This document shows, piece after piece, positions 25,316-34,199 of a DNA stretch of 64,000 nucleotides. The stretch lies in the NCBI RefSeq assembly GCF_013149275.1, contig NZ_JABGNA010000001.1, positions 124,001 through 188,000 on the forward strand, in the 5' to 3' direction. The notes beneath the pieces are model-generated. The model had not been told where the DNA came from, did no database searches, and saw only the letters and a program-made list of their open reading frames with translations. A program made the position numbers and the translations under genes. Each line of letters starts with the position of its first letter. The stretch's first letter is position 1. Source of the stretch: Mucilaginibacter sp. SG564 (lineage in GTDB: Bacteria > Bacteroidota > Bacteroidia > Sphingobacteriales > Sphingobacteriaceae).

Positions 25316-25393
25316 CCTCACCCCGCCCTCTCCAAAGGAGATGGTTCGAAAGTGAAGTTAAAGTCCTCTCCTTTGGAGAGGATTTAGGTGAGG
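25316..25393. repeat. Family E inverted repeat between uxuA and uxaC
   Basis: CCTCACCCCGCCCTCTCC continuing to 25340 pairs imperfectly with a segment at 25368-25393 ending GGATTTAGGTGAGG. The core CTCCTTTGGAGAGG is conserved. It starts 8 nt after the uxuA stop codon, inside an apparent operon, so it is not simply an end-of-operon terminator. Confidence 0.8.
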
Positions 25394-25446
25394 TTAAATA
25401 AGGTATAATTATAAACTTAAAAAGCAGTTTACCTGCTTAGCTACTA

Positions 25447-26856
25447 ATGAAGAATTTTTTAGATCAGGATTTTTTATTAAATACCAAAACGGCGCAGCGC
25501 CTGTACCATGAATATGCCAGCCAGCTGCCTATTATTGATTATCACTGTCACTTACCGCCCGACCAGATAGCCCAGGATATTAATTTTAATAACCTCACGC
25601 ATGCCTGGCTTTACGGTGATCATTACAAATGGCGGGCTATGCGGGCCAATGGTGTTAATGAAGCTTATATCACCGGTAATAAAAGCGACCAGGAAAAGTT
25701 TGCAAAATGGGCCGAAACAGTGCCTTACACTTTGCGTAATCCATTATATCACTGGACACACCTGGAATTACAGCGCTATTTCGGTATCCATGACCTGCTT
25801 TCACCGGCAACTGCTCAGCAGATATATGATGAGTGTAATGCCAAACTGAAAACTCCTGAATTCAGCATCCGCAATATCCTGAAAGGAAAGAATGTGGAAG
25901 TGGTTTGTACTACGGATGATCCGCTGGATAATCTGGCCTTTCATCAGCAGATCAAAAAAGATGGTTTCGAAATAAAAGTACTTCCGGCTTTCAGACCAGA
26001 TAAAGCGATGAATGCTGATGATCTGAACGCGCTGAATCAATATATCGATCAATTGCAAGCGGTTAGTAATGTTGATATTTCAAACTTTGACGATTATTTA
26101 AAAGCTTTGAAGATCCGTCATGATTATTTCGCGGCTAATGGCTGCACATTGTCAGACCATGGTTTATCGCATATTGATGCTGATGATTATACTGATGCTG
26201 AAATAGCCACGATTTTTTTAAAGATCAGGAGTAAAAAAGTTTTATTACCATTGGAGATATCCAAGTTTAAATCGGCTATGCTGTACCAATTTGCTTTGTG
26301 GGATCATGAAAAAGGTTGGGTGCAGCAATATCACCTGGGTGCATTGCGTAACAACAATACCCGTGGCTTAGCCAATTCCGGCCCGGATACAGGCTGGGAC
26401 TCCATTGGCGATTTTAAGCAAGGTGTTACCTTATCCAAGTTTCTAAACCGGCTTGATGCTGATAATAGGCTGGCGAAAACGATATTGTACAACTTAAATC
26501 CATCAGATAATGAGTTGTTTGCCGCGATGACGGGTAACTTTAACGATGGTTCCGTTGCCGGTAAGGTGCAGTTCGGTTCGGCATGGTGGTTTTTGGATCA
26601 AAAGGATGGGATGATCAAACAACTGAACGCGCTGTCAAACATCGGCCTGGTAAGCAGGATGGTGGGTATGCTTACAGATTCGCGCAGCTTTTTATCCTTC
26701 CCAAGGCACGAGTATTTCCGCCGCCTGGTTTGTAACCTGTTTGCCGAAGATATAGAGAATGGCGAACTGCCAAACGATATAGAATGGACTGGCAAGATAG
26801 TGCAGGACATTTGCTATTATAACGCTAAAAACTACTTTAATTTCGATAAGCAGTAA
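25447..26856 (+). CDS. uxaC: Glucuronate (uronate) isomerase
   Basis: The 469-residue enzyme isomerises D-glucuronate to D-fructuronate, or galacturonate to tagaturonate. It has the amidohydrolase-like metal motif IIDYHCHLPPDQIA (29-42), the WKWRAMRANG-like segment YKWRAMRANG, VVCTTDDPLDNL, the CTLSDHGLSH segment and a C-terminal LTDSRSFLSFPRHEYFRR, all typical of UxaC. The stop codon overlaps the next ATG by one base (TAATG), so translation is probably coupled to kdgK. Confidence 0.97.
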   Translation: MKNFLDQDFLLNTKTAQRLYHEYASQLPIIDYHCHLPPDQIAQDINFNNLTHAWLYGDHYKWRAMRANGVNEAYITGNKSDQEKFAKWAETVPYTLRNPLYHWTHLELQRYFGIHDLLSPATAQQIYDECNAKLKTPEFSIRNILKGKNVEVVCTTDDPLDNLAFHQQIKKDGFEIKVLPAFRPDKAMNADDLNALNQYIDQLQAVSNVDISNFDDYLKALKIRHDYFAANGCTLSDHGLSHIDADDYTDAEIATIFLKIRSKKVLLPLEISKFKSAMLYQFALWDHEKGWVQQYHLGALRNNNTRGLANSGPDTGWDSIGDFKQGVTLSKFLNRLDADNRLAKTILYNLNPSDNELFAAMTGNFNDGSVAGKVQFGSAWWFLDQKDGMIKQLNALSNIGLVSRMVGMLTDSRSFLSFPRHEYFRRLVCNLFAEDIENGELPNDIEWTGKIVQDICYYNAKNYFNFDKQ

Positions 26857-27896
26857 TGAGTAATTCTTTCAATAACGGATCAGCTAAAGGCAATATACTT
26901 TCGTTTGGCGAATTGCTACTCCGGATATGCCCGGACGCGGGTGGCGAATGGCTGCACGAAAACCAGTTGCCATTTTTTGTAGGCGGTGCCGAGCTGAATG
27001 TGGCTACTGCTTTAGCTTTATGGGGGCTGCCATCGGCTTATTTTACGGCTTTGCCCGATAATGCTTTATCCACACAGATCCTGGATTACCTGCAGGATAA
27101 AAATGTGGATACAATGCCGGTTTATAAGGGTGGCGATAGGATAGGGCTGTACTATTTAACCCGCGGAAAAGATATCAAGAACAATGCGCTGATCTATGAC
27201 CGGGCTAATTCGGCCTTTGCCGGTTTAAAACCCGGACAGGTGGATTGGGATAAGGTGCTTGATGGCGTAAGCTGGTTTCACTTTAGCGCTATCTGCCCGG
27301 CTATTAGTCAGGATGTGGCTGATGTTTGCGCCGAGGTGCTGGAAGCGGCATCTGCACGAAACATCACCATATCGGTCGACCTTAACTATAGGGCGCGCCT
27401 TTGGCAATACGGTAAACAACCTATCGACGTAATGCCACAACTGGTAAAATATGCCGACCTGATCATGGGCAACATCTGGGCTGCCGAACGGATGCTGGGC
27501 ATACCGGTTGAACCCAATGTAACCGAATCGGGTCAAAAAAGTATTTACCTGAAGGAGGCTCAAAAATCGTCGGAAACCATTATCGCGCAATTTCCAAAAT
27601 GTAAAGCCGTAGCCAATACATTCCGTTTTGATGCTGGAGAGGGGATAAACTACTACACGGCTTTGTACGATGGTGATAAACTGCACAGCTCCAAACAGTA
27701 TGATACCGATAAGGTGGTAGATAAGGTGGGCAGCGGCGATTGTTTTATGGCTGGCCTCATCTATGGCTTTTACAGTGATCTTGATCCGTTGGAGACACTG
27801 GAATTTGCCACCTCAGCTGCCTATCAGAAATTATTTATAGAAGGTGATGCAACCCATAAAACGGTTCAACAAATCATAAACGCTATTAAACCATGA
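26856..27896 (+). CDS. kdgK: 2-keto-3-deoxygluconate kinase (PfkB family)
   Basis: The 346-residue PfkB-family sugar kinase phosphorylates 2-keto-3-deoxygluconate to KDPG. The N-terminal substrate region is ILSFGELLLRICPDAGGEW and GGAELNVATALALWG. The signature near the C-terminus is DKVGSGDCFMAGLIYG, with the catalytic Asp in GSGD. The sugar specificity comes from context: it lies between uxaC (1-base overlap) and the KDPG aldolase (4-base overlap), so uxaC-kdgK-eda form a tightly coupled unit. Confidence 0.94.
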   Translation: MSNSFNNGSAKGNILSFGELLLRICPDAGGEWLHENQLPFFVGGAELNVATALALWGLPSAYFTALPDNALSTQILDYLQDKNVDTMPVYKGGDRIGLYYLTRGKDIKNNALIYDRANSAFAGLKPGQVDWDKVLDGVSWFHFSAICPAISQDVADVCAEVLEAASARNITISVDLNYRARLWQYGKQPIDVMPQLVKYADLIMGNIWAAERMLGIPVEPNVTESGQKSIYLKEAQKSSETIIAQFPKCKAVANTFRFDAGEGINYYTALYDGDKLHSSKQYDTDKVVDKVGSGDCFMAGLIYGFYSDLDPLETLEFATSAAYQKLFIEGDATHKTVQQIINAIKP

Positions 27897-28552
27897 GCAA
27901 AAAAGATATTGTACTGAATGCCATATTAAACCAGGGATCATTGCCACTCTTCTTTTATGAAGATGCGCAAGTAAGCCTGGAGATAACCCGAACCTTGTAC
28001 AGGGCGGGCATTAGGGTATTTGAATATACCAACCGCGGCACCGCGGCATTGGCCAATTTTATTGTGCTGAAAAAGGCGCAGCAGGAAGAAATGCCCGATC
28101 TGCAATTGGGTATTGGTACCATAAAAACCGCTGCCGAAGCAACCGCTTTTATAGCTGCCGGAGCCGATTTTATTGTAGCGCCGGTAATCAACCCCGAAGT
28201 AGGGGCTATAGCCAAACAACATGATCTGTTATGGATTCCCGGGTGTATGACGCCGACCGAAATTAATACCGCCCAGCAACATGGCGCGGCATTGATTAAG
28301 CTGTTTCCAGCTAATATTTTGGGGCCAGAGTTTATGTCGTCTATCAAAGATCTGTTTGCAGGTCAGTTATTCATGCCAACAGGTGGGGTTGACTTGAATA
28401 TCGACAGCATCAGTACCTGGTTCAAAGCCGGTGTTTGCGCGGTGGGCATGGGAAGTAAGCTCATCAGCAAAAAAGTACTGGACGACCGCTTGTATGAGCA
28501 ACTTTACGCAGACACTATCAAACTCGGTGAACTGGTGTCAAGTATCAAGTAA
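27893..28552 (+). CDS. eda: KDPG/KHG aldolase
   Basis: The 219-residue class I aldolase splits 2-keto-3-deoxy-6-phosphogluconate into pyruvate and glyceraldehyde 3-phosphate. The Schiff-base lysine is in ALIKLFPANILGPEF, the catalytic Glu in VFEYTNRGTAALANF, and the phosphate-binding loop in FMPTGGVDLNIDS. It overlaps kdgK by 4 bp (ATGA). The last codons (SSIK, TCAAGTATCAAG) contain the AGTATCA word of the array that starts 10 nt downstream, so the word array may extend into the coding sequence. Confidence 0.96.
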   Translation: MSKKDIVLNAILNQGSLPLFFYEDAQVSLEITRTLYRAGIRVFEYTNRGTAALANFIVLKKAQQEEMPDLQLGIGTIKTAAEATAFIAAGADFIVAPVINPEVGAIAKQHDLLWIPGCMTPTEINTAQQHGAALIKLFPANILGPEFMSSIKDLFAGQLFMPTGGVDLNIDSISTWFKAGVCAVGMGSKLISKKVLDDRLYEQLYADTIKLGELVSSIK

Positions 28553-28561
28553 ATAACAATG

Positions 28562-28651
28562 TAGTATCAAGTAGCGAGTATCACGATTTAAATGCTTTGT
28601 AGATATATACCAAAGAGTGTCTTGATACTTGATACTCGCTACTTGATACTA
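28562..28651. repeat. Family B heptad-word hairpin between eda and the MFS gene
   Basis: Left-arm words from 28563 are AGTATCA, AGTAGCG, AGTATCA. The right arm (28621-28651) is the reverse complement of five words in register. A 22-bp core pairs perfectly (28562-28583 with 28630-28651) around a 46-nt loop. The element lies inside the hexuronate gene cluster. Confidence 0.87.
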
Positions 28652-28683
28652 ATAGAACAACAACCAATTAAAAACCAATCATA

Positions 28684-29991
28684 ATGAAAGAAACTAAAGT
28701 TGGGAATTACAGATGGGTCATATGCTCGCTGGTTTTTTTTGCCACTACGGTAAATTACCTGGACAGGGCAGTGATCAGTCTTTTAAAATCCGATCTGACC
28801 AAGGAATTCAACTGGAACGACGGAGATTATGCCAATATTGAAATAGCATTTAAAATAGCCTACTCTTTGGGCCTGCTGGCAGCCGGAGGTTTTATTGACA
28901 AGGTAGGCACCAAGCTGGGTTACTTTTTATCAACCCTTTTTTGGAGCATCTCTGCAGTGTGCCACGCTTTTGTGGGCAGCACCTTTGGCTTTGGCGTTGT
29001 ACGTTCGGCTTTAGGTATCAGCGAGGCGGGGAATTTTCCGGCAGCTATTAAAACAGTAGCCGAATGGTTCCCGAAAAAGGAGCGGGCATTTGCCACCGGG
29101 ATCTTCAACTCCGGATCAAATATCGGCGCTATTGTAGCTCCTTTAACTGTACCTTTTATCGCGGTAACCTGGGGCTGGCGCTGGGCGTTTATCGTTACGG
29201 GTTCTATTGGTTTTATATGGTTGGTGCTTTGGTACCTGTTTTATGAAACACCTGCCAAACATAAAAAAGTGACCCAGGCCGAGCTCGATTACATCAACAG
29301 CGACCAGGAAATTTTGGGTCAGAAAGAGGAAGTAGTAGCAGGCAAAAAGATATCCTGGGGCAAACTGTTAACGTTTAAACAAACCTGGGCGTTTGTGATC
29401 GGTAAGTTTTTAACCGACCCTATCTGGTGGTTTTATTTATTTTGGCTGCCCGATTTTTTGGAGAGCCAGTATAATTTAAAAGGTACGGCAATAGCCATTC
29501 CTGTGGCATTGGTTTATACCATGTCTACATTCGGCAGTATTGGTGGTGGCTGGATACCTATGCGCTTGATCAGGAACAACTGGCCGGTATTTAAAGCCCG
29601 CAAAACTTCCATGTTTATCTACGCCTTATTCGTGATCCCTATTGTGTTTGCACAGGTATTGGGAGGTATTAATATGTGGCTGGCAGTAATTGTGATCGGC
29701 ATCGCTGCATCCGCTCACCAGGCCTGGAGCGCCAATATCTTCACTACAGTATCTGATATGTTCCCAAAAAGATCAGTTGGATCGGTAACCGGTATTGGCG
29801 GCATGTTTGGTTCAATTGGTGGTGTATTTTTATCACTATTGGTACAAAAAAACCTGTTTGTACATTACAGGGCAATTCACCAGATAGAAACTGCTTATTA
29901 TATCATGTTTGTGGTTTGCGGCAGCGCCTATATACTGGCCTGGTTTATTATGCACCTGCTTGTGCCTAAAATGAAGCCCATCAACTTATAA
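28684..29991 (+). CDS. MFS hexuronate transporter
   Basis: The 435-residue major facilitator has 12 predicted membrane helices. It resembles the anion:cation symporter branch (ExuT/UhpC-like), with NYLDRAVISLLKSDLTKEFNWN near the start, SEAGNFPAAIKTVAEWFPKKERAFATGIFNSGSNIGA in the cytoplasmic loop and WSANIFTTVSDMFPKRSVGSVTGIGG in the second half. These match hexuronate carriers. Its place at the end of uxuA-uxaC-kdgK-eda makes glucuronate or galacturonate the likely cargo. A strong terminator follows 20 nt after the stop codon. Confidence 0.92.
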   Translation: MKETKVGNYRWVICSLVFFATTVNYLDRAVISLLKSDLTKEFNWNDGDYANIEIAFKIAYSLGLLAAGGFIDKVGTKLGYFLSTLFWSISAVCHAFVGSTFGFGVVRSALGISEAGNFPAAIKTVAEWFPKKERAFATGIFNSGSNIGAIVAPLTVPFIAVTWGWRWAFIVTGSIGFIWLVLWYLFYETPAKHKKVTQAELDYINSDQEILGQKEEVVAGKKISWGKLLTFKQTWAFVIGKFLTDPIWWFYLFWLPDFLESQYNLKGTAIAIPVALVYTMSTFGSIGGGWIPMRLIRNNWPVFKARKTSMFIYALFVIPIVFAQVLGGINMWLAVIVIGIAASAHQAWSANIFTTVSDMFPKRSVGSVTGIGGMFGSIGGVFLSLLVQKNLFVHYRAIHQIETAYYIMFVVCGSAYILAWFIMHLLVPKMKPINL

Positions 29992-30011
29992 AATACATAC
30001 ATTGATCAACT

Positions 30012-30039
30012 AAAAAAGCCCCTGTAAAGGGGCTTTTTT
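30012..30039. terminator. Bidirectional terminator
   Basis: AAAAAAGCCCCT (30012-30023) pairs perfectly with AGGGGCTTTTTT (30028-30039) around GTAA. It separates the MFS gene from the convergent small gene. Confidence 0.85.
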
Positions 30040-30042
30040 TTA

Positions 30043-30276
30043 TTAAAGTCTGCTTTCAACCTGCTCGGCCAGTTCATCTATCCAGCTGGATAAGAAGGGC
30101 TCAGTGCCTGTAAGCCTGATCCACTCACCTTCGGCATCTTTGGCTATAATCAAGTGTAGTGTTCCGTCAGTTGATTTAAACTCGTAAGCGTTTGTAAAGT
30201 TAGGATATGTAATCCCCTGGGCGATACCGTCAATTGTACTGTCGGTACCCGAGAGTGTTGCTTCAAATTGTTCCAT
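30043..30276 (-). CDS. Small hypothetical protein
   Basis: A 77-residue acidic protein with no recognised domain. It appears to have a short beta-rich centre (YEFKSTDGTLHLIIAKDAEGEWIRLTGTEPF) and an amphipathic C-terminal helix (SSWIDELAEQVESRL). It has no signal peptide, cysteines or membrane segment. It is bounded by a bidirectional terminator downstream. Its balanced composition and the terminator support it being real, but it could be lineage-specific. Function unknown. Confidence 0.6.
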   Translation of the reverse strand: MEQFEATLSGTDSTIDGIAQGITYPNFTNAYEFKSTDGTLHLIIAKDAEGEWIRLTGTEPFLSSWIDELAEQVESRL

Positions 30277-30335
30277 AGGTGTATATTTTATTAACTAACA
30301 CTGTTTTGGTGTTTGTGTTTGTTGAAGAAAGATTT

Positions 30336-30431
30336 CTGAACCAGGATTAACTGGATTAAAGGATTCTCTTGATTTATATTTTGTTTTTGTGATTATGAGG
30401 TAATCACAAAATCCTGTTCATCATGGTTCAG
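30336..30431. repeat. Family G imperfect inverted repeat (CTGAACCAGGATTAACTGG type)
   Basis: Arms 30336-30357 and 30410-30431 pair over 22 bp with three mismatches. The left arm reads as 9-nt words ACCAGGATT, AACTGGATT then AAAGGATT. It lies between the divergent small hypothetical gene and the DUF3820 gene. Confidence 0.7.
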
Positions 30432-30451
30432 ATGTTTACTAACTTTATGCC

Positions 30452-30700
30452 GTGCAAAATTTACAACCCGACCCCAAAATATTGATTGATATCGTACAAA
30501 CCCGGATGCCTTATGGTAAATATAAAGGAACCATTATAGCAGATATTCCGATAAGTTACCTGGAATGGATGGCTGGTAAGGGTTTTACCAAGGATAAAAT
30601 GGGAATGCTATTATCAACTACTTTTGAGATCAAGACCAATGGACTGGGCGAAATTCTTTTTATGGTAAGAAAATCACTGAGTCAGAGCGGAAACCGATAA
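30452..30700 (+). CDS. DUF3820 family protein
   Basis: An 82-residue protein with the DUF3820 pattern: RMPYGKYKGTIIADIPISYLEWMAGKGF (18-45), then KMGMLLSTTFEIKTNGLGEI. DUF3820 resembles a small fold also seen in some exonuclease-associated proteins; its own function is unknown. The start is taken at a GTG at 30452 because no in-frame ATG precedes the conserved part. It lies alone between an inverted repeat and msrA. Confidence 0.78.
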   Translation: MQNLQPDPKILIDIVQTRMPYGKYKGTIIADIPISYLEWMAGKGFTKDKMGMLLSTTFEIKTNGLGEILFMVRKSLSQSGNR

Positions 30701-30781
30701 CCGGATTTATTACTTATCGATGACCATCCAACCGAAAGGTTTCGGGCGTATATACGACTAAAGAACTAAAATCATTGTGAT

Positions 30782-31426
30782 ATGAAAAAGTTGATCTTAT
30801 ATATAGTCGGAGTTTTTCTGTTTGCTGGTTGTGCCAACGGACAGTCATCCAATAAATTTGCCGCGTTACCAAAACCTAAAGTCGGCGAGGCCGAAGCCAC
30901 TTTTGGCGGGGGCTGTTTCTGGAGCATGAGTGAGGCCTTATCTGAGCTGAAAGGGGTAAAAAGTGTTGTTTCAGGCTATGCTGGTGGCAACACCAAGAAC
31001 CCAACCTATGAGGAGGTAAGTTCACAAAGCACCAATCACGCCGAAACAGTCGATTTAATCTATGATCCTAAAGTAATCAGTTACGCGCAACTGACCGAGG
31101 CCTTTTTCTTTGCCCATGACCCTACAACCCTGAATAGACAAGGGCCTGACGAAGGTACCGATTATCGGTCTATTGCTTTTTATCGTACCCCCGAGGAAAA
31201 GAATACCCTGCTGGCTACCATCAAAAAAGTAAATGAGTCAAAGCATTATAAGAACCCGATAGTGACACAGGTGGTACCTTATAATGTCTTTTATCCGGCC
31301 GAAACATATCATCAGGGTTATTACAGGAGCCATCCAAACCAGCCATACATCATGTCGGTATCGGAACCCAAAGTAATGAAATTCAGAAAAGCTATGACTG
31401 CAGAATTGAAGCCGGAGTTTAAATAA
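30782..31426 (+). CDS. msrA: Peptide-methionine (S)-S-oxide reductase, lipoprotein form
   Basis: The 214-residue MsrA reduces methionine-S-sulfoxide in damaged proteins. A lipoprotein signal ends FLFAGC (Cys17), placing it on the outer side of the inner membrane or the outer membrane. The catalytic motif is FGGGCFWSMSEAL (C45), with VSGYAGGNTKNPTYEEVSSQSTNHAE and FAHDPTTLNRQGPDEGTDYRSIAFY following. Those match the MsrA fold exactly. It therefore protects envelope proteins rather than cytosolic ones. A family D inverted repeat follows 14 nt after the stop codon. Confidence 0.95.
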   Translation: MKKLILYIVGVFLFAGCANGQSSNKFAALPKPKVGEAEATFGGGCFWSMSEALSELKGVKSVVSGYAGGNTKNPTYEEVSSQSTNHAETVDLIYDPKVISYAQLTEAFFFAHDPTTLNRQGPDEGTDYRSIAFYRTPEEKNTLLATIKKVNESKHYKNPIVTQVVPYNVFYPAETYHQGYYRSHPNQPYIMSVSEPKVMKFRKAMTAELKPEFK

Positions 31427-31440
31427 CACCTTTTTATTTT

Positions 31441-31518
31441 GTCATTCTGAACGTAGTGAAGAATCTATTCTACGATCTGCATGTCCAATAACAAATCCTT
31501 CACTACGTTCAGGATGAC
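31441..31518. repeat. Family D inverted repeat between msrA and corA
   Basis: GTCATTCTGAACGTAGTGAAG and following bases (31441-31466) pair over 26 bp with 31493-31518, with three mismatches, all transitions. It separates convergent genes, as the copy at 15347 does. Confidence 0.83.
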
Positions 31519-31533
31519 AAACTTATATTTTCC

Positions 31534-32658
31534 CTACAACTTATTAAACCATCCCTTTTTCCAAAATACAAATACCTGTATAATGGCTATGGCAAACATA
31601 AGCACAATGGCGTAAACGTAGCCGTGCTGCCAGTAAAGTTCGGGCATGTTATCGGGAATAACATGGCCTTTGTCGTCCTGGCGGGCAAAGTTCATCCCGT
31701 AAATGCCGGCAATAAAAGTGAGGGGGATAAATATCACTGAAATGATGGTGAGCACCTTCATGATCTCGTTCATCCGGTTGCTTACCATTGATAGATACAG
31801 ATCAATAATGCTGGAAGTTACCTCTTTGTAGTTTTCAATCAAATCCATGGCCTGTATACAATGGTCATAAGCATCACGCAGGAACAACTTTACTTCTGCT
31901 GTGATCAATGGGCACTCCGAGCGGATCATGTCGTTGATCTTATCACGCTCGGGCCAGCTTGCTCTGCGTATGATGATCAGCGTACGTTTGATCTGCTGCG
32001 AATTAAACATGATGCTTTTATCTGCACTGTTATAAACCTTATCCTCAATGGCATCCAGCTTATCGCCGATGAGTGCCAGCAACATAAAGTAGTTATCAAT
32101 AATGGTATCAATAAGGGCGTAACACATATAGCCCGGTCCTGCGGTGCGTATCGCACCTTTACCCGCCTTGAGTCGTGCCTTTACCGCTTCAAAAAATTCT
32201 TCGCGATCTTCTTCAAAGCTGATGATCAAATTGTCCTTAAGAATGGCCGAAAACTGGTTGTTCACCAGTTCGTCCTCTTTGTTAAAACTAACCATACGAC
32301 TGGTGCAAAAAGCATAATCATCGTATTCATCAAATTTGGGGCGCTGGTGGGTATTGGCTATATCTTCCAGCACCAATGGGTTAATGTTTAAGTGGGTGCC
32401 TATTTCTTCAATCAAGGTTGCGTTGCCCAGGCCGTTAATCTTTATCCAATGCGTATGATTATCGCATTTTTTTAGCTGGTTTAAAATTACTTTAATGTCT
32501 TTCCCTTCGGAGGTAACCAGCTCGTGCTCATTATAAGAAAACATAGCGATATGCGGTTTCAACGCGCCCTCAGGTAGTACAATTGTTCCTGGCCTGTCGC
32601 CAACATTGCCCTGGTGCCTGTTTACTTTATAGCGTACCCGTTTTATCCTGCTGTCCAT
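31534..32658 (-). CDS. corA: Magnesium/cobalt transporter CorA
   Basis: The 374-residue CorA has a large cytoplasmic N-terminal domain (about 1-310) and two C-terminal membrane helices. The signature YGMNF follows helix 1 (LTIISVIFIPLTFIAGIYGMNF), and the short loop before helix 2 carries DNMPELYW. It is a pentameric Mg2+ channel in the inner membrane. Its ATG directly follows the stop codon of the WbqC-like gene (TAA then ATG), so the two are one transcript. Confidence 0.95.
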   Translation of the reverse strand: MDSRIKRVRYKVNRHQGNVGDRPGTIVLPEGALKPHIAMFSYNEHELVTSEGKDIKVILNQLKKCDNHTHWIKINGLGNATLIEEIGTHLNINPLVLEDIANTHQRPKFDEYDDYAFCTSRMVSFNKEDELVNNQFSAILKDNLIISFEEDREEFFEAVKARLKAGKGAIRTAGPGYMCYALIDTIIDNYFMLLALIGDKLDAIEDKVYNSADKSIMFNSQQIKRTLIIIRRASWPERDKINDMIRSECPLITAEVKLFLRDAYDHCIQAMDLIENYKEVTSSIIDLYLSMVSNRMNEIMKVLTIISVIFIPLTFIAGIYGMNFARQDDKGHVIPDNMPELYWQHGYVYAIVLMFAIAIIQVFVFWKKGWFNKL

Positions 32659-33279
32659 TTACAAATAATTAATACTTTGCGGTCCCTGGTTAAATAACAG
32701 ATCAACAATGCTCAGATTTTTCAGAAAACCCTTCCGATCTTCAAAAACCTGAAAATAAGGTTTTTGTTCCAGTTCCGTTTCTTTTTTTGGATGGATAGAA
32801 ATTCTCAGGTCGGCAACGGATGACGGATATTCGGGTTGATACTCGTCCGTGTATTTTATATCGGCTTTTATTTTAATGAATTTCAGCAGCAGCTGCAAAA
32901 GCTCTTCACTATAGTCAAAAAGAAAGGGTACCTGTTTCTGCTTTTGATAGAACGCGGCAAAATCATCCTCGTAATATTCAAAATAAGCCGAACGGCGATA
33001 ACAGGCCCCCAGGCTTTGCCAATGCAGGCGTTGCCAGTCAAAGTCATAACTGATCTTCACATCCTTGGCCTTGGTATGATTTTTTGAACCTTTAATGACC
33101 GGAACGGTGAGGGCCAGCAGCCCATCGGGCGAGTAAATATTGGCCCGGTTGCGGTAGGTTTGTTTAGGGAAATGCTCTTCTCTTTCTATCAGAATATCAG
33201 GTTTATACGTGTTTAACTGTACGAAATATTCAACCGGCGGAAGATAAAACATAGGGAACACAGCGCCTTTTTCAATCAT
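32659..33279 (-). CDS. WbqC family protein
   Basis: The protein has 206 residues from the ATG at 33279; a TTG seven codons upstream is the only other option and would sit in the divergent promoter. The WbqC-like pattern is VFPMFYLPPVEYFVQLNTY at the N-terminus, then KQTYRNRANIYSPDGLLALTVPVIKG and WQRLHWQSLGACYRRSAYFEYYEDDF. WbqC proteins occur in O-antigen and capsule clusters and have an unclear enzymatic role. It is abutted by corA downstream and divergent from the acyltransferase gene. Confidence 0.88.
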   Translation of the reverse strand: MIEKGAVFPMFYLPPVEYFVQLNTYKPDILIEREEHFPKQTYRNRANIYSPDGLLALTVPVIKGSKNHTKAKDVKISYDFDWQRLHWQSLGACYRRSAYFEYYEDDFAAFYQKQKQVPFLFDYSEELLQLLLKFIKIKADIKYTDEYQPEYPSSVADLRISIHPKKETELEQKPYFQVFEDRKGFLKNLSIVDLLFNQGPQSINYL

Positions 33280-33285
33280 ATATTT

Positions 33286-33293
33286 TATGTTTG
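33286..33293 (+). promoter_or_regulatory. -7 box TATGTTTG of the acyltransferase gene
   Basis: A perfect TAnnTTTG box lies 21 nt before the ATG at 33315, in the 35-bp divergent spacer. It argues against using the upstream TTG at 33291, which falls inside the box. Confidence 0.5.
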
Positions 33294-33314
33294 TGTTCAA
33301 AATTGGTTAAAATA

Positions 33315-34199
33315 ATGATAAAAAAAGGGTTTTTGAGGTTAGGTATATTTTTTTTGTACCTCATATCGTTACTTCCCTTTTGGTTTTTGTACATCCTGTC
33401 TGATATACTGTTTGTTATTATCTATTACCTGGTGCGGTACCGCAGGGATGTGGTGCAGCAAAATCTGGCCAATTCCTTCCCCGAAAAAACGGCTAAAGAA
33501 CGCCGTGATATTGAATTCAAATACTACCGTTACCTGGCCGATCTGATTGTGGAGACAGTTAAAATGATCACCGTGTCGGAAAAACAGATCCAAAAAAGGG
33601 TAGTAGCTACCAATTCAGAACTGGTGCATGAGTATTTTGCCAAAGGTAAAAGCATTATAGCTGTGGCCGGGCATTATTGCAACTGGGAGATGGCGGCGCT
33701 CAACTTTAATTTTGTTACCGATAAAAGGTTCATGATTGTGTATAAACCACTGTCTAACTTTACATTTGACGAATTTTTTATACAGGTACGGTCTCGCTTT
33801 GGCGGGCAGCCGGTAGCCATGAAACAAACCATGCGCAAGATGGTTGAATACCGCAACGAACTTACCGTAAGTGTACTGGTGGGCGATCAGACACCGGTAA
33901 TGCACGAAGTAAATTACTTTACTAATTTTTTAAATCAACCTACAGCCGTATTTTTAGGCATCGAAAAAATATCAAAGGCTATTGATGCCTCCGTGGTGTT
34001 TTACGATATGAAACGCGTAAAAAGAGGTTATTACACTTATACATTGGTTCCCTTAACAGAAAATCCTAAACAAACTGCCGAGCACGAAATTACCGATGCG
34101 CATGTGCAATACCTGGAAGGGATGATCAGGCGGGAACCGCAATATTGGCTATGGTCGCACCGAAGGTGGAAATTTAAGCCGGAGGACATACATAAATGA
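33315..34199 (+). CDS. Lysophospholipid/lipid A acyltransferase (LpxL/HtrB-like)
   Basis: The protein has 294 residues from the ATG at 33315. An N-terminal membrane anchor (GIFFLYLISLLPFWFLYILSDILFVIIYYLV) is followed by the catalytic HX4E motif AGHYCNWEM (H120, E125) and a second conserved block VLVGDQTPV. This is the lauroyl/myristoyl-type acyltransferase fold that adds secondary acyl chains to lipid A or related lipids at the inner membrane. Its last 4 bp overlap the glycosyltransferase start (ATGA), indicating translational coupling. Confidence 0.92.
   Translation: MIKKGFLRLGIFFLYLISLLPFWFLYILSDILFVIIYYLVRYRRDVVQQNLANSFPEKTAKERRDIEFKYYRYLADLIVETVKMITVSEKQIQKRVVATNSELVHEYFAKGKSIIAVAGHYCNWEMAALNFNFVTDKRFMIVYKPLSNFTFDEFFIQVRSRFGGQPVAMKQTMRKMVEYRNELTVSVLVGDQTPVMHEVNYFTNFLNQPTAVFLGIEKISKAIDASVVFYDMKRVKRGYYTYTLVPLTENPKQTAEHEITDAHVQYLEGMIRREPQYWLWSHRRWKFKPEDIHK

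Noticed and set aside
31441..31518. Family D repeats considered as insertion-sequence ends or MITEs
   Set aside because: No target-site duplication or transposase could be identified, and the placement between convergent genes fits terminators as well; left as repeats.
33280..33314. Overlapping TTG starts of the WbqC-like and acyltransferase genes
   Set aside because: Both alternative TTG codons fall in the divergent promoter; the ATG codons at 33279 and 33315 are preferred.
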